Part shown: positions 43,001-54,392 of the stretch, piece by piece
Layout: the number at the start of each line of letters is the position of its first letter
Position numbering within the stretch: the first letter of the stretch is position 1
NCBI GenBank assembly: GCA_032717465.1
Contig: CM064657.1
Coordinates: 20,433,970-20,497,969, forward strand
Direction of reading: 5' to 3'
DNA from: Coenobita brevimanus
Lineage: Eukaryota; Arthropoda; Malacostraca; Decapoda; Coenobitidae
Length of the DNA stretch: 64,000 bases
Made by a program: the position numbers and the translations under genes
The notes under the pieces: model-generated
The model's input: the letters and a program-made list of their open reading frames with translations, nothing else
The model's database searches: none
What the model was told of the DNA's origin: nothing

Positions 43001-43432
43001 AATAGAATGTAAGTTGAAACAACAGTCATAATGAGCCACGTGTGCAAGAACTGGGCAATGTTCAGGCGATCGCTAAATGGAACAGTGCTTGTATTGCCTA
43101 CATTTTTGTGTAAAAACCAATATATCCTTGTACTACATGATTTTTTGTATCAAATAAATAAATATTTACGTATTCTGAGTGATTTCCAATACTTACCTCT
43201 ACCATAGAAAACGTGACAGCCACAGCACGACTCCAGAGAACATGGTACCAGGTGTGCAGAGAGTCGCCTGTTTAGACCACTTCTAGGCTCAGGTGAGCGC
43301 TTTCTCTGTAATTTTCCATTATTTCTCACAAAAAGTGAAGGTTTAACCCCCCAATTTTTTTTTTTTTTGATAATCTGTGGGGATTGTGAGAGGTCACTGG
43401 TGAAAAATCTGCCGGGACACGGTGGGATCATC
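40096..43432 (+). mobile_element. piggyBac-superfamily transposon, about 3.3 kb, inactive
   Basis: Its 5' region (ggcgtcct, acaattttcaaatttcgcg, gggacaccttcc) and 3' region (cgggacacggtggg, about 43414-43428) correspond to the ends of the two 772-bp elements, with a transposase gene between them. The outermost TTAA sites are no longer perfect, so the boundaries are good only to about 10 bp. It interrupts the gypsy element between integrase and the envelope-like segment. The region after the gene (42709-43390) is AT-rich and non-coding, with imperfect repeats of the type 'gatgctcactataatagtaaggcctgtaaatat' reduced here to their recurring core actataat/tgtaaata. Confidence 0.75.
40351..42708 (+). 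pseudogene. piggyBac-type DDD transposase with C-terminal cysteine-rich domain
   Basis: Starts MVCQGLSDAEIQAALDTF and runs in one frame, with stops at 40528, 41167, 41551, 41842 and 42208, plus a region of shifted frame (40531-40728) holding an acidic SEEDEDEDKDG stretch. The catalytic domain has EMFIFFALVLLMGIIRKRQI (about 41419), LVTDDSLMLWRG (first Asp, about 41690), YLNNWYTSHLL (41935 on; the family's DNxYTS Asp is Asn, codon 41941-41943) and VNMRQVDQSD (third Asp, about 42241). The protein ends in a Cys/His cluster (CHVCSQSR, CVECNVELC, CFKEYH; 42577-42700) like the DNA-binding domain of piggyBac transposases. It would excise and insert at TTAA. Stops and the lost Asp make it inactive. 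Confidence 0.88.
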
Positions 43433-44600
43433 ATCAATATCATTACCCTTAGCACGACTTGCTAGCATCAGTGCATTAGCTGTCTAATAAAGTTATTCTC
43501 TCAGTAGGTAGACATGAGGGGAATTATTATTCTGTGGATCCTCCTGTACAGATGATATGGAGAGGAACTCATCACTTACATCCTCAACATGTAGTAAGAA
43601 GAGTTTGCCTTATCGCACCAACCGCCTCTATAGCTACAGTATTGTGCAAGACATAATGAGTAATGAAATTAGTTTGGACATACTCTACTAGGCCACTTAA
43701 GACATTAGACGCAGTAAGTAGAAGCTCTTCCATAGACGCTCATCAAACACAAAAAGTGGCTGAAATCATTAAGTCAGCGGACTGGAAGCTAGAACAGGCA
43801 AGTACATTATGCTCACCATGATCCAGGACATCCCATCACGTGGGAGAGACACAGTTAGGGAAACAAACATCACAAAGATAATACACGTAACAAACGTGGT
43901 TTGTTCGATCTAGGTGGAACAATTCTAGGTAACAATTTTAGGTTGGATACAGAAAATGATCTTGAAGAAACAGATAACAAATTTACCAAGACTGCAGAAA
44001 TTCTTTCATATCAGTATAAGCTAGCTGTTACCTAGAACAATGTAATGATGACGTTTGTAAAGAACCTACGAAGACAGACAAATCAACTCGAAAAACTGTG
44101 AAGAAAGTAAATGTACAGGATGGAAATAATACACCTTTCCAACACCTCTCAATGATCATGGAACATATTGACATAATAATACTTCAGTTACACAATACTA
44201 GAGCTCATTATCAAAATTTCATGAATGGAATTGCTAATGCTGGTAATGGAAGGATCACCATTAATTTATTTCCCATTCAAAATCTACGTCAAATAATCAG
44301 TCAAGGCGTACATAAGCATGCTTTGAAACCTTTGTTTGAGGAAAGGAATCTGATGATGTATTATCCATACTTAGAAGTAACACACACCAACAACAGTAGT
44401 AGTTCATGTACCATTCATAATGGATGATTTTTTCACGGTCTATCAAATATACCCTTTTCCTTCAAAAAAAGATGACTCATTAGTCACTATCAACATCAAA
44501 ACTGAAGTCATCATGGTCTCCAAGAAACAGGACACTGTCACTCTTGATAAGTTCAATGGAGAATAAGTGAAGGTTACGTTCTGGCTCATGACGATTTACT
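43433..44600 (+). pseudogene. Envelope-like gene remnant of the gypsy element
   Basis: Downstream of the interrupted pol. The most readable frame is 44098-44427 (109 residues) followed by a frame-shifted continuation to about 44566. Features resemble the baculovirus-F/errantivirus type of envelope: a helix, then GNGRITINLFPIQNLRQII, then YYPYLEVTH, then a FTVYQIYPFPSKKDD-like segment. No signal peptide, furin-like site or membrane anchor can be seen. The upstream part (43433-44097) has only broken scraps. The assignment rests on order and motif shape, and it could instead be another third ORF. The gene is clearly non-functional. Confidence 0.45.
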
Positions 44601-44631
44601 AATATCCAAACACAGAGTACTTCGTGGCAGC

Positions 44632-47395
44632 ATGGCTGCTCCTGTCCAGCCAACCTTAAACAAAGTTAAGTTGCTCATAATGTCAATACAAAGTGAACCT
44701 TACAAACCAGTGATACAAACCTTAATAGAGAAATCAACCTCTGATTTAACTAGATTTAATTTTCCTGGCTATATTTTGATTCAAATATTCAGACCCAAAG
44801 GAGGCGTATGTTGCTTTCCTAAATCAAAAATTGCCCTGGAGGAGATTACTAAATTTAATTGTCCTTATTTCGACGATTCCTTATACAAATTAAACTCTTT
44901 TGGTAAAATTAAGTAATTCTGTTGTGTTCATCGTTCCCTTAATGCCCCTGCAGAGCCGAGTTTATTTGACTGTCTTCACAACCAAGTGTCCTCAACATTA
45001 ATACTGCATCAGAAATTACCATCCTGGGTGATTTTAATGTCCATAATGCAGAATGGTTCACTTATTCAGCCAGAACTGATGACTCTGGTCTTGAATGTGA
45101 GCTATTTGCAGACTAATTTAATCTCACCCAGTTAGTATATCAATCTACCCGTGTACCAAACAAGCCTGATCAAAATCCCCACCTGTTGGACTTGTTTCTA
45201 ACAACCAATTCAGATAATTATAATGTCGAAGTGAAGTCCTCCCTCGGATCCTCGGATCATTGTCTGATACAAACCACCAGTTCAACACCTACCACACCCT
45301 CCTGCTCTGAACCTGTCATGGTGACTAAATGGCACTACGACAGGGCAGACTGGGCGGGTCTCCAAAATTTTTTCACAGATTTCCTTGAACCTCCTTTTTC
45401 TATCAAGATGCAAATTCCACATTGGGACACATACAGGATTTCATTAAAGTCGGCATGGAAACATTCATCCCCATCACAGTTACAGAAAAAGATGTAATTC
45501 ACCTAAATGATTCACCACAATTATACAAGGACCAAAACTAAAGAAGCCTTTAACTATTACAGAAATATCAGAAACCATGCCAAAACAATCGTCAATCTTT
45601 CTCAATCAAACTTTCTTCATAGACATACAAACAAATTACTAAACAATCCAAATGATAAAATATTTTGGTCTACCCTTAAGTCATTCAAATCTAACTTCAC
45701 TACCACCTCTTCCATTCCACCGTTACAGTCCCCCAATGGAAATCTAGTAAGTGACCCACGTGGAAAACCCAACTTTCTTGTTGATATTTTTTCAACAAAC
45801 TCAACCCTAAATACAGAAAATCACAATATTCTTGTACCTGATTCTGATTCCCCTAATATACCCCCTTTCAAGATTCACACAAAATACGTACAAGCTGTAT
45901 TACAGAATCTCTCAGTAGACAAAGCTACTGGTCCAGATGAAATTCCTTCAATAGTACTTAAAAATTGCTCCCCAATGTTGGCTCCTGTATTGGCAAAATT
46001 TTTCATCCTATGCATCGGTACCTCAAGTTTTCCAGCCTCTTGGAAAGAAGCAAATATTCATCCGGTTCCAAGGGGGCCACTTCTGATCCATCAAACTATA
46101 GACCAATCACTATAACTTCCGTTCTCGGCAACATTTTTAAGACACTAATAAACAAACACATAGTCAAGCACCTAGAAAACAATAAATTAATCAATGATCG
46201 GTAGAATAGATTTAGACAAGAACGTTCAATTGTAGACATTGTTTGCCTTCTTGCCCATCAGATTAACAAAACAATAGACCAACATGGTGAAACACACACA
46301 ATAGCAATTGATATTGTAAAAGCATTTGAAAAGAGTATGGCAATGGGCCATATTGTCTATGATGTCACACTATGGCCTTGCATCACTGGTTCCTCTAATT
46401 TCTTCTTACCTTCATAATAGAAAAAACTGGTAATGGTAGATGGAACATATTCCCAATTTCATTCCATAAATGCTGGCGTACCTCAGGGATCCGTTTTGTC
46501 CCCAACCGTCTTCCTCATTCATATAAATGACCTCCTGTCTGTCACTCACGACCCAATACACTCTTATGCTGATGACCAGACACTTCATAGTTTTTTTTCA
46601 CATTTAGTACCTCCTCTACACAGTCTGATTTTATAAATTCCCAGTTAAACAAAGCAGTTTTTCTTAACCAGGATCTTTCTAAAAGCAGTCAGTGGGGAAA
46701 TACACATTTGGTCTCATTTAATGCTCAGAAAACTAAATACATTTAATTTCCCCAACAGAAAGAATCACTCAGACTACCAAAATTGTATATAATGTCAATA
46801 TTCCTTTATCAACTACAATTGATATCCTACAGTAGGTGTCACACTAAACACCATCCTAAAGCTGGACAACTTATGTTAAACCCTTGCTAAGAATGCTTTT
46901 AAAAATTGGGACTTCTGTACAGAGTTCATGAATTCTTCACTGACGAGCAGTTGGCCACAATATAAAAAAGTCATGTGCGTTCTCAGATCGGATACTGTTC
47001 GCCACTGTGGAGTGGATGTGGAGCGGTTGCACTGAGGCACTTGGACAAGATTCAAAATAATGCCATTAAATCAATCAATAACCCTCCCATTACGCAGGAC
47101 CTTTCTCCATTATCAGTACAGTAGAGATGTTGCATCTTTAGCTTTATTTTACCCATATTTTTACCGTAAGTGCTCTGACGAACTTGCTTCAATTGTTCCT
47201 CCGCTTCACATTTTCTCCCGAAATACTCGGGCAGCTGGGAGCGCCCATGAACTCACACTCTCTCCTCCGCAATGCAGAACCTCTGGTTATCAAAATTCAT
47301 TTATCCCCACAACTACTACTCTCTGGAATTCACTTCCTTGGAGTTGCTTCCCACAAACATTTCATCTACTTTAATTAAATCCAGTTGTTATAAAT
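44632..47395 (+). pseudogene. LINE family A, endonuclease and reverse transcriptase (copy of array unit 1)
   Basis: Endonuclease from 44632 (LNKVKLLIMSIQS, an internal deletion, then FNFPGYILIQ, RPKGGVCCF and CPYFDDSLYKL). It continues from about 44930 (SLFDCLHNQV) through ITILGDFN (about 45024), LLDLFLTTNSDNY, LGSSDHCLI and TKWHYDRADWAGL. RT follows: DKATGPDEIPS (about 45916), an NYRPITI frameshift near 46080, a stop at 46202, GVPQGSVLSP (about 46472) and an intact YADD (46565-46576). The C-terminal block (47060-47374) has DVASLALFYPYFY and SGYQNSFIPTTTTLW. Only this copy extends left of 45005 and keeps the endonuclease N terminus. Frameshifts near 44917, 45505, 46080 and 46350 make it inactive. 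Confidence 0.85.
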
Positions 47396-47435
47396 ATTTT
47401 ATGAATGGAGGATGCCTTTAAAGCTCAAAGCCATA

Positions 47436-47528
47436 ATGAGAGAGGCGGCGGCTAAATGGGCAGAGAGGGGACCTGCAGTTCTAATGGACCCAGGATCGAA
47501 TCCCGAATGGGACAGGGAACAGTTGAAG

Positions 47529-47560
<32 letters not shown>

Positions 47561-47758
47561 CTTTCCTGATCGACCATAAGACCCCCCGACGTGTCGTAAA
47601 AACATCCCCGCTAATACCAGTATACCAGACCTGTATAAGACAGCCCTAGCATGTATTCAGTTTGGACGGTGGGTGTTAGCGCCGAAGTGGTGACATGTGG
47701 AGGTGTGTAGAAGGACTACTGGGCCTTGAGATACGCCTTAAAGCCTTTGCCTAGAGTC

Positions 47759-47760
<2 letters not shown>
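47436..47760 (+). repeat. tRNA-like SINE, unit 1
   Basis: Head with an A-box-like ggctaaatggg and the B-box-like ggatcgaatcc (47493-47503), an A-run (47533-47560), then a roughly 200-bp tail ending in (CA)n at 47761. Confidence 0.5.
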
Positions 47761-47814
<54 letters not shown>

Positions 47815-48074
47815 ACAAATTAGTTACATTAAAACAGCTGCAACCACAATCAACAACTACTATCATCAACACACGACACAAAACAACTGCCACATCAACC
47901 AAAAGGCTAGAACTTTCAGTTAAAATAAAGGGTGTCCATCAACCACAACCACACGATTTCAACCAGTATCTCAACGGCACAACCACAATCACTGTCTACC
48001 ATTTTAATCACAAAGACTACAATCAATACTCTCATCACCAACTACAAAGCAAACAATTACGAAAACAAGAGAAT

Positions 48075-48118
<44 letters not shown>

Positions 48119-48459
48119 TCCACAAGCCACTACTACACAAAACCAACGAAAATCACAAAACTCACCCACCCTACAAAACCACCACCACTTACCACACAAC
48201 CACAGTCGACAAAAGTAACAACAGTACAAGCTCCTCCGACAAACCTAGAAGCACAATCATATCCATCAACAAAAGCATCGAGTAGCAATCACATCAACAC
48301 CATTATCAGCCAGAATGCACAACCTGTAGCAGCCAGAGCAGCATAATCATTAATCACGAAGGAACATCACCATCAACCATAAAGAAAGCCACCTTCTCCA
48401 TCACCTCCGTGAATCTCAGTGGACAATAGAACCACAAGCCTACTATCACCTCTCGTCGT

Positions 48460-48519
<60 letters not shown>

Positions 48520-49640
48520 TCATCAGCCACACATATCAAGCCACACAACCACCATCAACCACACAAATCAAACACATAACCACCATCAACCACAAACCAA
48601 AAAAAACACAACCACCATCAACTAAACAGACCAAAAAATATAACCACAAGGAAACATTACCAACACTACGCTTCTATACCCTACACTGTCCAAGCCGAAT
48701 AAAATCCTCTGGCGTTAGCAGGACGAAAGCAGGTTGCCATGCGTTTGATGGTTAAGCATAATCACAAAACAACCACACATCCACACAACAATAGTATTTC
48801 AATCGCAAGATCACCAAATCAACCGCAGTCTCACATTAACATCCGCAACCACTTAACACGGTAAGAGTCACCATCAGCCACATAAACAAACCATACAACC
48901 ATCATCAACTACACAGACTAAAACTCACAACCATCATCAACCACGCAAACTAAAACTCTAAACCATCATCAACCTCACAAACTAAATCTCACAACTATCA
49001 TCAACCACACAAACTAAATCTCACAACTATCATCAACCACCCAAACTAAAGCTCAAAACTATCATCAACCACAGAAACCAAGCCGTACAACCACCATCAA
49101 CCACACAGACCAAAAAACACGACCATCATCAACCACACAGACCTAAACACACAACCACCATAACCACACAAACCAAGCCACACAACCATCATCAACCACA
49201 CAAATCAAGCCACACAACCACCATCAACCACACAAACCAAAAAACACAACCATCATCAACTACACATACGAAAAAACACTGCCACCAATACCATTCAAAG
49301 CAAGCCACACAACTACCATCAACCATACTAACCAAGCCACACAACCACCATCAACCACACAAATCAATCACAAAACCACCATCAACCACAAACCAAAAGA
49401 ACAACCACCATCAACCACACAAACAAAAAAACACAACCACCATCAACCACACAAACCAAAAAAACACAGCCACCATTAACCACACAACCAAATACACCCA
49501 ACGACCACCAACTGCACAAACCAAATCACACAACCACTACAATCAACCAAATCCACAACCATGAACCACAATCCATATAACCCAATCTAACTTTTAACCT
49601 AAACCACTACCAATCAAGCCAAGCATTGGTTCATTACATC
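47761..49640. repeat. AC-rich block with microsatellites, unit 1
   Basis: (CA)n at 47761-47817 and 48077-48115, and (GA)n at 48461-48514. From 48540 to about 49560 there is a degenerate 30-36 bp repeat on the theme accaccatcaaccacacaaa. G is almost absent from this strand. Reading frames here are artefacts. Confidence 0.88.
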
Positions 49641-49756
49641 AGCTATACTCTTTTCATTCTAAGCTGATCTAAATTTTCGCCTTTTTTTCCTTATTTCACA
49701 TAGTTCAGCGGCAGAAAAAAAGGAATTACGCTAACTCTGCATCCTTTCCACTGCAC

Positions 49757-50545
49757 TTTTTTTTTTTTATTCAGTGAAGAAGGAACCAAAAGCCGGGAGC
49801 CTGCAACGTTGTTCTTTCCATGAAAAAACAAATGGAAAATAACAGAAAGTCAAATTCAAGATCCGTTCATGTTGAAATGCCTGGACGCACTGTGTTTGAA
49901 AGTCCGGAGATAATAGGTAATTTGAAATACAGACAGAGGGAGAGAGCTCTCTAGTTGACCTGTTGCATACATGAAGGACTGGGAGTAACGGTTAACTCCT
50001 GTGTTAGAATAAGACAGAAAAAGGATGAAAGTTTGTTGCTAGACGGATACTACGCACCCGCCGTAGTGGTGGAGGGATGCAAGCAGACAGTTCAGAGGAG
50101 CAGTGACCATTGAAATAGCGATAGAAAAGAGACGATGATGCAACAGTGATGCGAAGTGACTCAGGCTTAACACCTTTGCTCCCAGAGTTCCTGTGCGAGG
50201 GATTTTGTTGGAAGGGTGCCAGGTGTACTGCCTTCCGCCTTTCGGCTCATTGTCGCGAAGCTCATAGGTCTCTACAACGGGGTTCCCTTCTTTATTAAAT
50301 TTTGAAAATGACCAGTTCGGTCCGATACTGGTGACACGGAGTGCAAAGGGGTTAAAGGAGCCAGTAAGAGGAGGAAAGTTAATGAGACGAAAAGCCTTTG
50401 ACTCCACCTACAGTAGTGGAGAGGAGCTGTATTTGGGGAGCCTCCCTACACATGAGAGTTGTACTCTACACAGGGAGGAATGAAACACTTGTGTAAAATC
50501 AACAACTGGTAAAGAAGGCACAAAGTCGTCTAGTGTTACACTACT
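49757..50545 (-). pseudogene. LINE family B 3' end, antisense, unit 1
   Basis: Reverse-strand C-terminal scrap (ESKAFRLINFPPLTGSF, 50407 on) ending at a T-run near 49757. It parallels 5660-6240. It contains the nested TTAA element 50167-50355, which creates a chimeric 122-residue frame that is not a real gene. Confidence 0.75.
50167..50355 (+). mobile_element. 189-bp TTAA MITE nested in LINE B, unit 1
   Basis: TTAA at both ends (50167-50170, 50352-50355) with inverted termini ttaacacctttgctccc and, inverted, ttaacccctttgcactcc. Removing it restores LINE B continuity (ctcaggc / aggagccagt). A piggyBac-type non-autonomous element, homologous to 936-1118. Confidence 0.85.
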
Positions 50546-50987
50546 GCTACACATTACCATTCAAGATGGAGACATGACGATTTTAGGCCAAGTTAGAGTG
50601 AAAACGGTGTGGTGTGGGAGTCACAAGAGGAAAGATGAAAAATTTTATGCCAGGTTGTAGTTCAAAGTGTATAGTGTGGGTGTAGGAAGAGGGTGTTTAA
50701 GGCTCCAAACCCATTTATTTACTACAGTATCCAACAATTAACCACAGTCATAACATAGCACCACTAACAACGACAACACAAAACCATCAACTCCATCTCT
50801 CTACAGCAGTCGACAGTACACCGTCACTGCACATCCACAACAACCACAGCAATCAAACTCACCACCAGTAACCAACCACACAGTTTCAACCTACCACAAC
50901 CATCACCAAGCTCCACCAACAGACACAGCACAAAACCATCACCTCGACCATTACTCTCTGCAACAGTCACATCGACAGACATGGCCA

Positions 50988-51033
<46 letters not shown>

Positions 51034-51275
51034 TCAATCACCACAACCAAAACAATCACAAACAACAGTCACTACCACAGTCACCGCATGACACCAAACA
51101 ACCTAATTTAACTATTAACCTGCTCAACCACCCCAACCAATACTATACATCATCTGGGTGCAGGGAAAGGGGTGTTCAGGGGGTCGAAACTCATTACTCT
51201 TGATCCTCCTCCACGCTCTTAAGTCACACTGCAGAACTGAATGCCACCTTGGATTATACGTTTGTTTTGGAGTCA
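50546..51275. repeat. Linker of unit 1 with (AC)n
   Basis: Unassigned about 150 bp, then AC-rich sequence with (AC)n at 50990-51030 and a short segment ending at the unit junction ttttggagtca/ctgcatcag. No gene recognised. Confidence 0.7.
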
Positions 51276-53715
51276 CTGCATCAGAAATTACTATCCTGGG
51301 TGATTTTAATGACCATAATGCTGAATGGCTCACTTATTCAGCCAGAACTGATGACACTGGTCTTGAATTTCAGCTATTTGCAGAGTCATTTATTCTCACC
51401 CAGTTAGTATATCCATCTACCCGTGTACAAACAAGCCTGATTAAAATCCCCACCTTTTGGACTTGTTTCTAACAACCAATTCAGATAATTATATTGTCGA
51501 AGTGAAGTCCTCCCTCGGATCCTCGGATCATTGCCTGATACAAGCCACCAGTTCAACACCTACCACACCCTCCTACTCTGAACCTGTCAGAGTGACTAAA
51601 TGGCACTACGACAGGGCAGACTGGGCGGGTCTCCAAAATCTTTTCACGGATGTTTCTTGAACCTTCTTTTTCTCCCAAGATGCAAATTTCACATTGGGAC
51701 ACATACAGGATTTCATTAAAGTCGGCATGGAAACATTCATTCCCTATCATAGTTACAGAAAAAGATGTAGTTCACCTAAATGATTCATCACAATTGTGAT
51801 AGAGTAACAGAACATAAAACAATAACATATAACACTTATACAAGGACCAGAACTAAATAAGCCGTTAACTATTACAGAAATATCAGAAACCATGCCAAAA
51901 CAATCGTCAATCTTTCTCATTCAAACTTTCTTCATAGACATACAAACAAATTACTAAACAACCCAAATGATAAAATATTTTGGTCTACCCTTAAGTCATT
52001 CAAATCTAACTTCACTACCACCTCTTCCATTCCACCGTTACAGTCCCCCAATGGAAATCTAGTAAGTGACCCACGTGGAAAACCCAACTTTCTTGTTGAT
52101 ATTTTTTCAACAAACTCAACCCTAAATACAGAAAATCACAATATTCTTGTACCTGATTCTGATTCCCCTAATATACCCCCTTTCAAGATTCACACAAAAT
52201 ACGTACAAGCTGTATTACAGAATCTCTCAGTAGACAAAGCTACTGGTCCAGATGAAATTCCTTCAATAGTACTTAAAAATTGCTCCCCAATGTTGGCTCC
52301 TGTATTGGCAAAATTTTTCATCCTATGCATCGGTACCTCAAGTTTTCCAGCCTCTTGGAAAGAAGCAAATATTCATCCGGTTCCAAGGGGGCCACTTCTG
52401 ATCCATCAAACTATAGACCAATCACTATAACTTCCGTTCTCGGCAACATTTTTAAGACACTAATAAACAAACACATAGTCAAGCACCTAGAAAACAATAA
52501 ATTAATCAATGATCGCTAGAATAGATTTAGACAAGAACGTTCAACTGTAGACATTGTTTGCCTTCTTGCCCTTCAGATTAACAAAACAATAGACCAACAT
52601 GGTGAAACACACACAATAACAATTGATATTTCAGAAGCTTTTGAAAAGAGTATGGCAATGGGCCATATTGTCTATGATGTCACACTATGGCCTTGCATCA
52701 CTGGTTCCTCTAATTTCTTCTTACCATCACAACAGAAAAAACTGGTAATGGTAGATGGAACATATTCCCAATTTCATTCCATAAATGCTGGCGTACCTCA
52801 GGGATCCGTTTTGTCCCCAACCGTCTTCCTCATTCATATAAATGACCTCCTGTCTGTCACTCACGACCAAATACACTCTTATGCTGATGACCAGACACTT
52901 CATAGTTTTTTCACATTTAGTACCTCCTTTACACAGTCTGATTTTATAAATTCCCATTTAATAAAGCAGTTTTTCTTAACCAGGACCTTTCTAAAAGCAG
53001 TCAGTGGGGAAATACACATTTGGTCTCATTTAATGCTCAGAAAACTAAATACATTTATTTTCCCCAACAGAAAGAATCGCTCAGACTACCACATAATTGT
53101 ATATGATGTCAATATTCCTTTATCAACTACAATTGATATCCTACAGTAGGTGTCACACTAAACACCATCCTAAAGCTGGACAGATTGTGTTAAACCCTTG
53201 CTAAGAATGCTTTTAAAAATTGGGATTTCTGTACAGAGTTCATGAATTCTTCACTGACGAGCAGTTGGCCACAATATAAAAAAGTCATGTGCGTTCTCAG
53301 ATCGGATACTGTTCGCCACTGTGGAGTGGATGTGGAGCGGTTGCACTGAGGCACTTGGACAAAATTCAAAATAATGCCATTAAATCAATCAATAACCCTC
53401 CCATTACGCAGGACCTTTCTCCATTATCAGTACAGTAGAGATGTTGCATCTTTAGCATTATTTTACCCATATTTTTACCGTAAGTGCTCTGACGAACTTG
53501 CTTCAATTGTTCCTCCGCTTCACATTTTCTCCCGAAATACTCGGGCAGCTGGGAGCGCCCATGAACTCACACTCTCTCCTCTGCAATGCAGAACCTCTGG
53601 TTATCAAAATTCATTTATCCCCACAACTACTACTCTCTGGAATTCACTTCCTTGGAGTTGCTTCCCACAAACATTTTTTCTACTTTTATTTAAATCCAAT
53701 TGTTAAAAATATTTT
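51275..53715 (+). pseudogene. LINE family A, unit 2
   Basis: Begins inside the endonuclease at SEITILGDFNDHNAEW (51283). It has SSLGSSDHCLIQAT (about 51510), TKWHYDRADWAGL and DKATGPDEIPS (about 52233). It shares with unit 1 the frameshift after VPRG (about 52390) and the stop after LINDR (52517). GVPQGSVLSP and YADD (52880-52891) are intact. The C-terminal block lies at 53374-53706. The endonuclease lacks its N-terminal half because the array breakpoint falls in it. Inactive. Confidence 0.85.
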
Positions 53716-53747
53716 ATGAATGGAGGATGCCTTTAAAACACAAAGCC

Positions 53748-54068
53748 ATCATGAGAGAGGCGGTGGCTGAATGGGTAGAAGAGGGTACCTGCAGTTCTAA
53801 TGGACTCAGGATCGAATCCCGAATGGGGCAGGGAAGAGTTAAAGGGTTTAAAAAAAAAAAAAAAATAAACTTTCCTGATCGACCATAAGACCCGCTGACG
53901 TGTCGTAAAAACATCCCCGCTAATACCAGTATACCAGTCCTGTATGAGACAGCCCTAGCATTTATTCAGTTTGGACGATGGGTGTTAGCGCCGAAGTGGT
54001 GACATGTGGAGGTGTGTAGAAGGACTACTGGGCCTTGGGATACGCCCTGAAGCCTTTGCTTAGAGTCG
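53748..54068 (+). repeat. tRNA-like SINE, unit 2
   Basis: A-box-like tggctgaatgg (53764-53774), B-box-like ggatcgaatcc (53809-53819), A-run (53850-53866), tail to the (CA)n. This copy has the best-preserved boxes of the three. Confidence 0.55.
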
Positions 54069-54360
54069 GACACAGACACACACACACACACACACACACA
54101 CAAATTAGTTACATTAAAACAGCTGCAACCACAATCAACAACTACTATCATCAACACACGACACAAAACAACAGCCACATCAACCAAAAGGCTACAACTT
54201 TCAGTTAAAATAAAGGGTGTCCATCAACCACAACCACACGATATCAACTAGTATCTCAACGGCACAACCACAATCACTGTCTACCATTTTAATCACAAAG
54301 ACTAAAGTCAGTACTGTCATCACCAACTACAAAGCAAACAATCACGAAAACAAGAGAATA

Positions 54361-54392
<32 letters not shown>

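Larger units (their letters stand above)
45005..51275. repeat. Tandem array unit 1 (type A), about 6.27 kb
   Basis: First full unit, beginning at ctgcatcagaaatta (45004 on). Contents in order: LINE A (to 47395), tRNA-like SINE, AC-rich block, antisense LINE B end with nested MITE, linker. It matches unit 3 more closely than unit 2 from about 45.5 kb onward. Its first 500 bp are more diverged than the corresponding parts of the inner units, as expected at an array edge. Confidence 0.92.

Noticed and set aside
50039..50407. A real 122-residue gene in array units
   Set aside because: The frame is a chimera of antisense LINE and an inserted MITE; unit 2 has it broken.
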